Below the pieces are notes generated by a model, which was not told the DNA's origin, ran no database searches, and was given only the letters and a program-made list of their open reading frames with translations. From assembly GCA_002334915.1 (NCBI GenBank), contig DDCQ01000071.1:31565-72508 (forward strand): DNA of 40,944 bases, given 5' to 3'. Source of the stretch: Porticoccaceae bacterium UBA2002. GTDB lineage: Bacteria; Pseudomonadota; Gammaproteobacteria; Pseudomonadales; Porticoccaceae. Each line of letters opens with the position of its first letter. Positions within the stretch are counted from its first letter, which is position 1. The translations under genes and the position numbers were made by a program. This document shows positions 26,486 to 35,343 of the stretch, piece after piece.

Positions 26486-27528
26486 AAATAAAACCAGAGC
26501 AGCTTAGCAGTCATCTGCAAAAGCAGCTGCTGCCGGTGTATATTATTAGCGGCGATGAGCCTCTACTGGCACAGGAAGCTACAGATACTGTGCGCACTGC
26601 TGCCCGAGCCGCTGGCTTTACCGAGCGCGAACTATTCCATGTTGAGGGCAATTACGACTGGAATCAGCTGCTCAATGAAGCCAACTCACTGTCGCTGTTT
26701 GCCGATAAAAAGATTTTAGAAATCCGCATTACCAACGGCAAGCCCGGAGATAAGGGCAGCAAGGCCCTGTGCGAAATGTGCGCCAATCTCAACCCCGACA
26801 ATCTACTACTGATTCTGCTACCCAAGCTTGAGCGCGCCACACAAAACAGCAAATGGATCAAAACTCTGGAATCTATTGGTGCTCATATTCAAGTCTGGCC
26901 GGTGACCGGTACTCATCTGCCGCGCTGGATTCAGCAGCGCTTGCAACAGGCCGATATTCAGGCCAATGAAGAGGCAGTGCAGATACTAGCTGACCGGGTT
27001 GAGGGCAATCTGCTGGCCGCTGTGCAAGAAATAGAAAAGCTTAAACTTCTGGCACTGGATGGCAAGGTGGACGCTAGCCGTATGTCTTCGGTAGTCGCCG
27101 ATAGCGCCAGATACAACCTGTTTGAATTTATTGATAAGGTGCTGGCAGGAGATGCCCAGAGCGCTGCCAGGTCACTGCGCGGCCTGCAAAATGAGGGCAT
27201 AGAGCCAGTTCCGCTGCTCTGGGCTATTACCCGGGAATTACGTATTTTAACCAAGGCTAGCGAGCAGGTCAGTCAGGGAGCCCACAGTGACTCGGCACTA
27301 AAATCGGCCGGCGTCTGGGATAAACGTATTCCCCTGTTTCGCGGTGCTCTGCGGCGTCTGAGCCCAGCCCATCTGCGCATGCTGGTGCATCAGGCTGGCG
27401 CTATTGATCGCGGCATCAAAGGCCAGCGCAAGTCCGATATCTGGGACGAACTGACCACCTTGGTGCTATCTCTGGCCGGCAGTCAAACCCTGCAGCCCAG
27501 CAATATCAAAATTCTGCTGGATAACTGA
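26482..27528 (+). CDS. holA: DNA polymerase III delta subunit HolA
   Basis: A 348-residue clamp-loader subunit that opens the beta sliding clamp. Family features include VYIISGDEPLLAQEATDTVR at the N-terminus, a DKKILEIRI strand, EIEKLKLLALDGKVD and the helical collar domain with KSDIWDEL at the end. The start is GTG 26482, overlapping the lptE stop by 4 bases. The gene is convergent with the SLC13 transporter, with 4 bases between stops. Confidence 0.95.
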   Translation: MKIKPEQLSSHLQKQLLPVYIISGDEPLLAQEATDTVRTAARAAGFTERELFHVEGNYDWNQLLNEANSLSLFADKKILEIRITNGKPGDKGSKALCEMCANLNPDNLLLILLPKLERATQNSKWIKTLESIGAHIQVWPVTGTHLPRWIQQRLQQADIQANEEAVQILADRVEGNLLAAVQEIEKLKLLALDGKVDASRMSSVVADSARYNLFEFIDKVLAGDAQSAARSLRGLQNEGIEPVPLLWAITRELRILTKASEQVSQGAHSDSALKSAGVWDKRIPLFRGALRRLSPAHLRMLVHQAGAIDRGIKGQRKSDIWDELTTLVLSLAGSQTLQPSNIKILLDN

Positions 27529-27532
27529 GACT

Positions 27533-28924
27533 CTAAGCCAGCCAAAAGTAGACCACAGCGGTGATTGCCGCTGCACCCATTAAATTTAGGGCAAACCCCT
27601 CCCTTACCATCTGTTCTACTCTGATTCTTCCCGTGCCAAAAACAATCGCATTGGGCGCCGTGGCCACTGGCAACATAAAGGCACAGCTGGCCGAGAGTGC
27701 CGCAGGCAACATCAGTAGCGCCGGCTCAATGCCAGCGCCCAATGCTGCAGCGGCCAAAATAGGCATTAGCAAGGTGGTGGTAGCCGTATTGCTGGTTATC
27801 TCAGTCAGAAAGGTTACAGAGAGAGCCACGATGGCAACAATCGCGATAATGCTGAGTCTGGTGACCCCAGACAGTGAGTCACCAATCGCCTCGCTGATAC
27901 CTGTGACCGCAAAGGCTTTGGCAATGGCGATGCCGCCGGCAAATAAAAGCAGCACTCCCCAGTGGATAGTGGATGCAGACTCCCAGTCCAGTAGCTTGCC
28001 ACCATGGCCATTGGGCAATACAAACATCAGCACTACCGAGGTGAGAGCCACAGCCGCATAGTTAGCGCTGGGCAGGCCGAACAGTAGGCTCCAGCCACCA
28101 AAGGGCTCGCGCAATGTAATCCAGGCCAGTGCGGTGAGGCCAAATATAAATAGCACGCGGGTTTCTTCTGTGCGCCAGTCACCGACCTTAGGAATCGACA
28201 GAGCCTCGCCCCTGTCCAGATTGCGGGTGATCCAAAGACCAGCAGCTGGGATCATTAACAGCACCACGGGGATGGCCCAGAGCATCCATTGACCAAAGCC
28301 AATACCAGACCCCGTGGCTTCGGCATAAATTTTAAGGAATATCACATTGGGCGGTGAGCCTATGGGAGTGCCCAGACCACCGATACTCGCGGAATAAGCA
28401 ATACCCAGAAACAGCGGCACTGCCAGCTTACTGGCAACCGCCGGTGAGTCTGCGCTTTCCAAGACAGCATAGGCCACCGGCAATAGCATCAATGTGGTGG
28501 CGGTATTAGACACCCACATACTTAACAGGGCCGAGGCCACCATAAACCCAAAGATCAGCCGCCGCTGATCATGGCCGCCAAAAAGATTTACCATATAAAG
28601 GGCCAGACGCCTGTGGGCCCCACTCTTCTCCATCGCCTTCGACAGCATGGCGCCACCCATCAGCAGCAGAATAAGCGGATCGCCATAGGCCTGAGCCACC
28701 TGTTTTCCATCGAGAATACCCAGCAGCGGAAAAACACCGAGCGGGATCATAGAAGTGGCGGGAATAGGAATGGGTTCAAAGACCCACCAGAGCGCGCAGA
28801 GCAGCGTTAGGCCGGCGGCCATAGCGCCCTCTTTGGCCCAGCCAAACTGCATCATTAGCAGGCTGACCATAACGGCCGCTAGCGGTGCCAACCATAGAGA
28901 GAGACTTTTTAACCTGGGTGTCAT
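27533..28924 (-). CDS. SLC13/DASS-family sodium:anion symporter
   Basis: A 463-residue polytopic membrane protein of the divalent anion:sodium symporter family (dicarboxylates, sometimes sulfate). Both diagnostic SNT motifs are present, at 139-141 (WVSNTATT) and 378-380 (ITSNTATTT), together with the NPP-type loop GTPIGSPPNVIF at 185-196. There are about a dozen hydrophobic segments. Substrate cannot be told from sequence; C4-dicarboxylates are most likely. Upstream lies a set of four phased 11-bp repeats that may regulate it. It is separated from the DUF2007 gene by 58 bases, so it may have its own promoter. Confidence 0.92.
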   Translation of the reverse strand: MTPRLKSLSLWLAPLAAVMVSLLMMQFGWAKEGAMAAGLTLLCALWWVFEPIPIPATSMIPLGVFPLLGILDGKQVAQAYGDPLILLLMGGAMLSKAMEKSGAHRRLALYMVNLFGGHDQRRLIFGFMVASALLSMWVSNTATTLMLLPVAYAVLESADSPAVASKLAVPLFLGIAYSASIGGLGTPIGSPPNVIFLKIYAEATGSGIGFGQWMLWAIPVVLLMIPAAGLWITRNLDRGEALSIPKVGDWRTEETRVLFIFGLTALAWITLREPFGGWSLLFGLPSANYAAVALTSVVLMFVLPNGHGGKLLDWESASTIHWGVLLLFAGGIAIAKAFAVTGISEAIGDSLSGVTRLSIIAIVAIVALSVTFLTEITSNTATTTLLMPILAAAALGAGIEPALLMLPAALSASCAFMLPVATAPNAIVFGTGRIRVEQMVREGFALNLMGAAAITAVVYFWLA

Positions 28925-28948
28925 AAGTTTTTCCGTCGCGCTTTTAAA

Positions 28949-28992
28949 TCTAATATAAGTCTAATTGAAGTCTAATTCAGGCCTAATCCAGA
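28949..28992 (-). repeat. Four phased 11-bp direct repeats upstream of the SLC13 transporter
   Basis: On the plus strand the core (t/c)ctaat recurs at 28949, 28960, 28971 and 28982, exactly 11 bases apart. Units are tctaatataag, tctaattgaag, tctaattcagg and cctaatccaga. The last unit covers the DUF2007 stop. A minus-strand -10-like TATATT (28952-28957) lies within the array. One-helical-turn spacing suggests an operator, for example for an OmpR/PhoB-type regulator. Confidence 0.7.
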
Positions 28993-29216
28993 TCATCCAG
29001 GCTGTAGTCTCCAGCTTCATAGGCGGCAATAATTTCCTCTGCCCGCTGCTGATCAGCATCGTTGACTGTTATCGACAGATGCCCCAGTGCCGGCAAGTCA
29101 CCCATGCCACCCTGCAGCGCTGCACCCTGCAAAAATACCTGCAGCCCCTGCTGCTCCATCAACCCTTTGAGAAGCTGGGCTTCAAAATAATCGCTGCCGC
29201 GATAGACAGAAATCAC
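28983..29216 (-). CDS. DUF2007 family protein
   Basis: A 77-residue protein matching DUF2007 (putative signal-transducing, GlnB-like fold): VYRGSDYFEAQLLKGLMEQQ, GLQVFLQG, then LGHLSITVNDADQQRAEEII. I chose GTG 29216 because it overlaps the VanZ-like stop by 4 bases (GTGA), has GGAGAG 4 bases upstream and starts right at the conserved domain. A longer GTG start at 29267 would add 17 non-family residues. Function unknown. Confidence 0.85.
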   Translation of the reverse strand: MISVYRGSDYFEAQLLKGLMEQQGLQVFLQGAALQGGMGDLPALGHLSITVNDADQQRAEEIIAAYEAGDYSLDDLD

Positions 29217-29575
29217 TGGGCTCTCCGCTGGACTCTCAGTCTGCGACTGAGCATAACCAGCAGCCACATAATCCCAATGCCTGTGCCATTGGCAACCATA
29301 TCCAGAGGCTCAGCATAGCGGTAGCCCGTGTAGGACTGAGCCCATTCCATGGACACTCCAAAGGCCATAGTAGCTGCAGCCAGTGCCCAGAGAGGAAGGC
29401 GAGCATTATAGGATTTGACGGCCAGAGCAAATAACAGGCCATAGGCGGCGGCATGGACAATTTTGTCGCTGTTCTGAATATTCGGGGTCACTGCGGGAAT
29501 TGGCGATAGCGACAGATACAGCAGAGCCACCAAAAATAGCCAAAAGAAGACCTTGAACACCTGTTTTGCAATCAT
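29213..29575 (-). CDS. VanZ-like family membrane protein
   Basis: A 120-residue membrane protein with about four helices (about 7-25, 40-58, 62-78, 95-112). The VanZ-family signature is clear: DKIVHAAAYGLLFAL, then MEWAQSYTGYR, then EPLDMVANGTGIGIM. Function is unknown; the family is named after a teicoplanin-resistance gene, but most members are not resistance genes. It sits between murU (25 bases upstream) and DUF2007 (4-base overlap), so it belongs to the amgK-murU transcript. Confidence 0.9.
   Translation of the reverse strand: MIAKQVFKVFFWLFLVALLYLSLSPIPAVTPNIQNSDKIVHAAAYGLLFALAVKSYNARLPLWALAAATMAFGVSMEWAQSYTGYRYAEPLDMVANGTGIGIMWLLVMLSRRLRVQRRAQ
29221..29226 (-). promoter_or_regulatory. 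Shine-Dalgarno of the DUF2007 gene
   Basis: GGAGAG on the minus strand, 4 bases before GTG 29216 and inside the VanZ-like gene. It decides the start of the downstream gene. Confidence 0.65.
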
Positions 29576-29600
29576 AGAGCTGCAGACCCTGAATAATTTA

Positions 29601-30272
29601 TTATTTTAACTGGCTATCAATCTGTCGATAGCGCTCAACGGTTCCCACATCGCACCATTGACCGGTGTAGACCTCTCCACCAAGACGCTGGGCATCAATT
29701 GCCGGTCGCAGTATATCCCGCAGTGGAAAGCATGTGCCAGAGATCCCGGCGTTCAAAAATAGTTGGGGACTCAACAGGCTAATTCCGCTAAATGTGTATT
29801 TCTTATTAGCCTCAGAGACCAGTTGACTGCCTATAAGCCCAAAATCGCCCCGAGGATGATGCTCGGGATTCTCAACCAGCAACAGCCAGCCATCTCGATT
29901 ATCCAGCAACTGTTTATCGACCATGGTTTGCACTGGGAAATCTGTCCAGATATCCCCATTAATTACCAAAAATGGCTGATCGCCAAGCAGTGGCAAGGCA
30001 TTGGCTATACCACCCCCAGTTTCCATAGGCTGGCGCTCTCGCGACCAGCGAATAGAGACACCAAAATTATCACCGTCCCCAAAATAGTCCTCTATCTGCT
30101 CTGCCAGCCAGCTAGTGTTAATCACCAAATCAGTAATACCTGCAGCAGCCAGGTTCTCTATATGGTATTGCAGCAATGGCTTTCCAGCCACCGGCAGCAG
30201 AGGCTTGGGAGTGGTTTCGGTGAGTGGGCGCAGCCGTTTGCCAAAACCTGCCGCCAGAATCATGGCTTTCAT
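29601..30272 (-). CDS. murU: N-acetylmuramate alpha-1-phosphate uridylyltransferase MurU
   Basis: A 223-residue nucleotidyltransferase making UDP-MurNAc from MurNAc-1-phosphate. The N-terminal signature LAAGFGKRLRPLTETTPKPL (positions 6-25) is the nucleotide-binding loop, followed by ETGGGIANALPLLG and the metal-binding VINGDIWTD. Length matches MurU rather than the longer glucose-1-phosphate enzymes. It overlaps amgK by 4 bases, the usual partner in the peptidoglycan-recycling shortcut that bypasses MurA and so lowers fosfomycin sensitivity. Confidence 0.92.
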   Translation of the reverse strand: MKAMILAAGFGKRLRPLTETTPKPLLPVAGKPLLQYHIENLAAAGITDLVINTSWLAEQIEDYFGDGDNFGVSIRWSRERQPMETGGGIANALPLLGDQPFLVINGDIWTDFPVQTMVDKQLLDNRDGWLLLVENPEHHPRGDFGLIGSQLVSEANKKYTFSGISLLSPQLFLNAGISGTCFPLRDILRPAIDAQRLGGEVYTGQWCDVGTVERYRQIDSQLK

Positions 30273-31297
30273 AGCTCAAGCCTATGGCGCTCTGCACTCC
30301 AGCTCTGGCTGTCTAAAAGCGGGCTGATGCGCTGCTTAAACCATTGGAAAAATGGTTGGCATTCGACATGCTGCTCTGCTGTCTCAAGGCTGTATTCTAT
30401 GACCATTGGCAAGTCTTTAAGATAGACCTGCTTGTTATCTCGCAGAGCCAGGCGGGCGAAGATACCCATAACCTTGATATGCCGCTGCAGTCCCATTAAA
30501 TCAAACCAGCGCAAAAATTGCTGGTCATCAACCGACAGCCCCAGTCTCTGTTTAAAAGCCAGGGCGCGCTGGCGGGTCTGCTTGGCTGGCCAGCGGATAT
30601 AGCAGTCTTTTAACAGCGACACCAGATCGTAGGTAACGGGTCCCCAGACCGCATCCTGGAAATCAATAATCCCCAGATTGTTATTATCTACAAGCATCAG
30701 ATTGCGCGAATGATAGTCCCGGTGCACCAGGGTCTGGGGCTGCTCTTCGGCACTCTGGATTAACTGGGCAAACAGGCTATCTAGCATAGTATTCTCTTCC
30801 GGCTGCAGTTCAATACCCAGTAATTCAGCTACAAACCACTGCTTAAACAGAGCCATCTCATCGCCCAGCAACTGGGCATCGTAGCGCGGAAACAGGGCTT
30901 TATTATCAGGCAGCAGCTGCAGTTCCAGTAGCCCTGTCTCGGCAAGATCATATAGCTCCGCTACAGTTTTATCGTTGAGTAAGGGCTGCAATAGCTGGTC
31001 GCCAAAGTCCTCCAACAAAAGATAGCCCCGGGCAAAATCCACCGCATGAATAACTGGTGTGCGCAGTCCCCCGGATTGCAGTGCCATAGAGATGTTCACA
31101 TAGGCTGGATTATTTTCTTTGGTGGGGGGCGAATCCACCGCAATAAGACTGGGCTCTGTATTTAAGCGATAGTAGCGCCGAAAACCTGCATCGCCTGTCA
31201 GACCATGAGCTTCAAGGGGACCCAACAATCTGGCTGCTGGAGGAAGAGAGGCTTGAATCCAGTCATGAAACTGCTGCTGTTGATGATTATTTGGCAA
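30269..31297 (-). CDS. amgK: Anomeric MurNAc/GlcNAc kinase AmgK
   Basis: A 342-residue aminoglycoside-phosphotransferase-fold sugar kinase that phosphorylates recycled MurNAc/GlcNAc at C1. Visible motifs are GDAGFRRYYRL (35-45, ATP loop), LLLEDFGDQLL, the catalytic VHRDYHSRNLML with Asp194 and Asn199, and the metal-binding IIDFQDA with Asp212. The start is TTG 31297, with AGGG about 9 bases upstream; no in-frame ATG fits the family N-terminus. It is divergent from lptD. The AmgK-MurU pairing makes the assignment solid. Confidence 0.92.
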   Translation of the reverse strand: MPNNHQQQQFHDWIQASLPPAARLLGPLEAHGLTGDAGFRRYYRLNTEPSLIAVDSPPTKENNPAYVNISMALQSGGLRTPVIHAVDFARGYLLLEDFGDQLLQPLLNDKTVAELYDLAETGLLELQLLPDNKALFPRYDAQLLGDEMALFKQWFVAELLGIELQPEENTMLDSLFAQLIQSAEEQPQTLVHRDYHSRNLMLVDNNNLGIIDFQDAVWGPVTYDLVSLLKDCYIRWPAKQTRQRALAFKQRLGLSVDDQQFLRWFDLMGLQRHIKVMGIFARLALRDNKQVYLKDLPMVIEYSLETAEQHVECQPFFQWFKQRISPLLDSQSWSAERHRLEL

Positions 31298-31466
31298 CGC
31301 ATAAACCCTGTGTTCGGTGCCAAATATTATCCAACAGTTGGCGATGTATACCAGCTCAATTTTGGGCTAGGATAAAAAAACTTCATTCTAGCCTATTTCC
31401 AGCAATTAGAGGTCTCTACTCAGGGCAGATATCAGGTAAAATGTTGCGACTTTCAAGATTCTCTGG
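31298..31466. other. Divergent amgK/lptD promoter region
   Basis: 169 bases that must hold both promoters. It contains a small palindrome ccaacagttgg (31331-31341) and an AT-rich run near 31371-31380. I see no convincing sigma-70 pair and no clear sigma-E site for lptD (a sigma-E gene in E. coli). Confidence 0.35.
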
Positions 31467-31470
31467 ATGA
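31441..31470 (+). CDS. Short leader ORF (9 codons) before lptD
   Basis: ATG 31441 encodes MLRLSRFSG and stops at TGA 31468-31470, overlapping the lptD ATG (31467) as ATGA. AGGT at 31434-31437 stands just before it, at slightly short spacing, whereas lptD itself has no evident ribosome-binding site. It may couple translation to lptD. Confidence 0.3.
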   Translation: MLRLSRFSG

Positions 31471-34052
31471 CAGTTTTGCAGCTAGCCGTTTTCAAACGCT
31501 TCCCGGCCCTATACAGCAGTTTCTGCAGTCTAGTGCTGCTTGCTCTGGTGTCTGCGCCTGGGGTCTCTATCGCGGAGGATCAGCTGCCATCTGAATGGAA
31601 CTGTGCAGCGGATGCCAACGGTGACTGGCTCTGTGTTGAACAGGCGCCCAATAGCAAGGACACAACGCCAAGGCCAGCCAGCAGCTATAGTCCAGCGCTA
31701 TCCAATCCCGAAGAGCCCAGATTAGCAACGGTTCGCAACCTGGATTGGGTTGAAGAGACTGATATGACAATGGAGCAAAAGACAGCTCTGGATGAAAACT
31801 GCTGTGGCGCCTATGTAGAGCCTTTAAGAAACTATCCAGATGCAGAGGTTGAACCAGAACAAGCCTCTCTGAGGGTCAATGCCAACAGCACCGAAGCTCT
31901 GCAAGAGGGTATTGCCCTGCTGGAGGGCGATGTACAAATATCCCAGGGCTACCGTCAGGTGCGCAGCGATGCCGCTGTGGTTAATCAGGTCAATCGCCAG
32001 GTGATCTTAGAGGGCAATGTGCGGTTTCGCGAGCCCGGGATGCTGTTGCTGGGAGACAGTGCCAAGGTAGATATTGACAGTAAAGAAGTACAGATTGATA
32101 AGGCCACCTATGTTCTCCATGAAGCCTCTGTGCGCGGCAATGCCGAAACACTTTCGCGCACTCAGGAGGGTATTATTATTATCGATGAGGCGACCTATTC
32201 TGCCTGCGAGCCCGGCGATAATACCTGGCAGCTAGTGACCAAAGAAATCGATATAGATCAGAATACGGGTTTTGCAACCGTTAAAAGTGCGCGACTCGAA
32301 GTCAAAGATGTACCGATCTTCTATATTCCCTATATTAAATTCCCTGTCGACGATCGCCGCTCCTCTGGGCTGTTGTTCCCCACCATAAGCGCCGACAAAG
32401 AAAATGGTCTGGACTTCGCCCAGCCCATATACTGGAATATTGCCCCCAACTATGACGCCACCTTTACTCCCCGCTATATTCAAGAGCGCGGGGTTGGGTT
32501 GGGACTGGACTTTCGTCACCTGAACAGCTGGTCGGAAAACCAACTTATCGCCAGCTATCTGGGCAGCGACAAAGGTGGCGCGGATGATGACAAAATTGAC
32601 CCTCTGACAGGCCTTCGTCCCAACGAGGGAGAGGATCGTTATCTTACCGGATTAAAACATAACGGCGGCGCAGGGCGCGCCTGGTCAACTCTTCTCGATA
32701 TCAACCATGTTAGTGACGTGGATTACTTTCGCGACCTGGGCAACCTGACACTGGATGACAATAGTCTGACTCACCTGCAGCGCAGAGCCTCGGCAGGCTA
32801 TAAAACCAGCAACTGGAATTACTCCGTGGCGGCTCAGGACTATCAGGCGATTACCCAGGGGCTCGACGATCAGTACTCTGTGATGCCGCAGGTTTCCGCA
32901 GATGGTTACTACCGCCTATCCCATTCTCTGGTGATAGATTTAAAAAATCGCTATTCGGTGTTTAACCACGATGACAACCGCTTTGTAACCGGCAGTCGCA
33001 GTAGCATAGACTACGGCATCAGCTGGGATAAGCGCTGGTCCTGGGGATACTTTAAACCCCAGGTCAGAGCCAGACATCTGCGCTACAGTCTGAATGCCGG
33101 TCAACAGTCGACGCTGCTCGACAGCAAGCCCTCGGTGTCTGTCCCTGTATATTCCATTGATACTGGCATATTCCTCGAGCGCAATGTCAGCTGGCTCAAC
33201 AATTACAAGCAGTACTTTGAGCCGCGACTGTTCTATGTGAGGGCAGACTATAAGGACCAGTCGACTCTGCCCGATTTTGACACCAGAGAGTTTACTCCCT
33301 CCTATGACCTGCTGTTCCGCGAAAACCGCTTTAATGGTGGTGACAGAATTTCTGATGAGAACCGTCTGACCCTTGCCTTTACCAGCCTGTATATTGACCA
33401 AAAAACCGGCCAGGAGAGATTTAGAGCCCGTATCGCACAGTCAATTTACTATGATGATCGCCGGGTCACCCTGAGCGCAGACCCAGATATGACAGAGCTA
33501 GATGAACTGAGCCGCAACCAGTCCCCCTTGGCTATTGAATGGGCCGCGCGTATCTTTAGAGACTGGCGTATCACCAGCGATATTATCTATGACAATCACG
33601 ACAATGAGCTGGAGAAAAGCAGCCTCGGCGTGCGCTATAACAATGGTCAAAACCAGCTGTTCAACTTTACCTACAGATATACTCGCAAGCCACCGCGCCT
33701 ATTCTCTGGTATGGATGTAGATCAGGATATTGAGCAGGCAGATATCTCCGCCTTTGTTCCCGCCTGGGGCAATTTTAACTGGGTCGGTCGATGGAACCAT
33801 GACTTTACCAACAAGAGGGAACTGGAACTGTTTGCCGGTTTCGAATACAACAGCTGCTGCTGGCGTGCTAGTCTTGTTGCCCGGCGCTGGTTGGATCGCG
33901 AAGACGAAATCTTATTTCCGGAAGAAGAACTCAGCGCCAGAAATGGCATCTTTTTCCAAATCCAATTTAAAGGTCTGGCTGGCACTGGCAGCCGGGTAGA
34001 TACAATGCTCAACAATGGTATTTATGGTTATGAACCTCAGGAAAACTTCTAA
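31467..34052 (+). CDS. lptD: LPS-assembly protein LptD
   Basis: An 861-residue outer-membrane LPS translocon barrel. The signal peptide ends at about Ala36 (VSIA). A mature N-terminal extension with Cys46, Cys56, Cys112 and Cys113 (the latter in NCCGAYVEP) precedes the OstA/LptA-like beta-jellyroll (about 140-260, including LLEGDVQISQGYRQVRSDAA). The barrel follows, with PIFYIPYIKFPVDDRRSSG as the start hallmark. The adjacent C-terminal cysteines Cys797 and Cys798 (SCCWR) are the conserved pair used for disulfides with the N-terminal domain. It starts the lptD-surA-pdxA-rsmA-apaG-apaH operon. Confidence 0.97.
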   Translation: MTVLQLAVFKRFPALYSSFCSLVLLALVSAPGVSIAEDQLPSEWNCAADANGDWLCVEQAPNSKDTTPRPASSYSPALSNPEEPRLATVRNLDWVEETDMTMEQKTALDENCCGAYVEPLRNYPDAEVEPEQASLRVNANSTEALQEGIALLEGDVQISQGYRQVRSDAAVVNQVNRQVILEGNVRFREPGMLLLGDSAKVDIDSKEVQIDKATYVLHEASVRGNAETLSRTQEGIIIIDEATYSACEPGDNTWQLVTKEIDIDQNTGFATVKSARLEVKDVPIFYIPYIKFPVDDRRSSGLLFPTISADKENGLDFAQPIYWNIAPNYDATFTPRYIQERGVGLGLDFRHLNSWSENQLIASYLGSDKGGADDDKIDPLTGLRPNEGEDRYLTGLKHNGGAGRAWSTLLDINHVSDVDYFRDLGNLTLDDNSLTHLQRRASAGYKTSNWNYSVAAQDYQAITQGLDDQYSVMPQVSADGYYRLSHSLVIDLKNRYSVFNHDDNRFVTGSRSSIDYGISWDKRWSWGYFKPQVRARHLRYSLNAGQQSTLLDSKPSVSVPVYSIDTGIFLERNVSWLNNYKQYFEPRLFYVRADYKDQSTLPDFDTREFTPSYDLLFRENRFNGGDRISDENRLTLAFTSLYIDQKTGQERFRARIAQSIYYDDRRVTLSADPDMTELDELSRNQSPLAIEWAARIFRDWRITSDIIYDNHDNELEKSSLGVRYNNGQNQLFNFTYRYTRKPPRLFSGMDVDQDIEQADISAFVPAWGNFNWVGRWNHDFTNKRELELFAGFEYNSCCWRASLVARRWLDREDEILFPEEELSARNGIFFQIQFKGLAGTGSRVDTMLNNGIYGYEPQENF

Positions 34053-35343
34053 ATTTTTATCTGCTGCAACCCTCACGGCCTGTGCCTTGATGGTTTCACT
34101 CTCGGCCACGGCTCAGATAGAGTTACTGGACAAAGTGATTGCCATTGTCGACGATGATGTGGTTCTGCAGTCGGAACTCAATCAGCGTGTCGCGACCGTC
34201 TATACGCAAATTCAGCAGTCTGGCACCCAGCCACCGCCTCAGGATATTTTGCTGCAGCAGGTGTTGGATCGACTTATTTCTGAACGTCTGCAACTCAATA
34301 TCGCCTACAGTGCCGGAGTGCGCATTCCAGACGAGGAACTCAATGCAGCCATGGAGCGAATCGCCGCCGGCAACAAGATAACCATGGAGCAATATGCAGA
34401 GCAAATTCACGCTCAGGGACAGACAGTCGCCAATGTCCGCGAGGAGATTCGCAACGAACTGACGCTGATGCGTGTACAGCAGGGCAAGGTAATGCGCCGC
34501 ATTCGCATCAGTCAGCAAGAGCTGGATAATTTCCTCAACTCTGAGGAAGGTCGGTTTTTGACCTCTCCAGATGTCAATATTGGTCAGATTTTGCTCAGCG
34601 TGCCAAGCAGCGCCAGCACAGCAGATGCTGACAAGATTTTGGCAAGAGCTTTGGATCTGCGGTCTCAGGCAGCAGATGGCGTGGATTTCCGTCAGCTGGC
34701 CATAGCAAATTCCGCAGACCAAACCGCCCTGCAGGGCGGCGATCTGGGCTGGCGCAAGATGGCTCAGCTGCCAGGTGTGTTTATCGATGCCGTTGAAGAT
34801 CTGGATGTGGATGAGATCTCAGAGCCCATTCGCAGTGGCGCCGGATATCATCTGCTTAAACTCTATGAGCGCCGCGGTGGTGGCGAGCAGTTGATAGAAC
34901 AGCATTTTGCCCGTCATATTCTGATCAAGCCTAACCAGATTCGCGATCAGGAGACTACCGTCAATGAGCTCAACAAACTGCGAGACCGCGTGCTCGCTGG
35001 CGAAGACTTTGCCGAGTTGGCCAAGGAGTTTTCTGAAGACCCAGGCTCTGGTCTAAAAGGTGGCGAACTGGGTTGGTCAACTCCCGGTATGTTTGTGCCA
35101 GAGTTCGAACAGACCATGAACAGCATTGCTGTGGGCGAGGTCAGTGCGCCATTTAGCTCGCAATTTGGCTGGCATATATTGCAGGTCACTGATCGTCGCA
35201 AGCAGGATTTCAGCGATGATATTCTGCGCAGCCGCGCCGAGAATATGCTGCGTCAACGCAAGTATGAAGAAGAGCTGCAGGTGTGGCTGCAAGAGATTCG
35301 GGATGAGGCCTTTATCGAAATAAAAGAGTCGCCAGCCTCATGA
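34030..35343 (+). CDS. surA: Periplasmic chaperone/peptidyl-prolyl isomerase SurA
   Basis: A 437-residue periplasmic chaperone for outer-membrane proteins such as LptD. The signal peptide ([20 protein letters not shown], cleavage near ATAQ) leads into [20 protein letters not shown], the SurA N-terminal domain. Two parvulin domains follow, about 170-275 ([10 protein letters not shown] to [10 protein letters not shown]) and about 285-390 (FARHILIKP to [10 protein letters not shown]). In-frame ATGs at 34015 and 34024 also exist; I chose 34030 because it gives the best signal peptide. It overlaps the lptD end by 23 bases, and its stop overlaps pdxA (ATGA). Confidence 0.95.
   Translation: MNLRKTSKFLSAATLTACALMVSLSATAQIELLDKVIAIVDDDVVLQSELNQRVATVYTQIQQSGTQPPPQDILLQQVLDRLISERLQLNIAYSAGVRIPDEELNAAMERIAAGNKITMEQYAEQIHAQGQTVANVREEIRNELTLMRVQQGKVMRRIRISQQELDNFLNSEEGRFLTSPDVNIGQILLSVPSSASTADADKILARALDLRSQAADGVDFRQLAIANSADQTALQGGDLGWRKMAQLPGVFIDAVEDLDVDEISEPIRSGAGYHLLKLYERRGGGEQLIEQHFARHILIKPNQIRDQETTVNELNKLRDRVLAGEDFAELAKEFSEDPGSGLKGGELGWSTPGMFVPEFEQTMNSIAVGEVSAPFSSQFGWHILQVTDRRKQDFSDDILRSRAENMLRQRKYEEELQVWLQEIRDEAFIEIKESPAS

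Noticed and set aside
27556..27573. cagcgg/ccgctg hairpin as terminator for holA
   Set aside because: Only 6 bp, no T-run follows, and it lies inside the SLC13 coding region.
34123..34722. 199-residue minus-strand frame opposite surA
   Set aside because: Cys/His/Leu-rich antisense shadow of a conserved gene; no recognisable motif.
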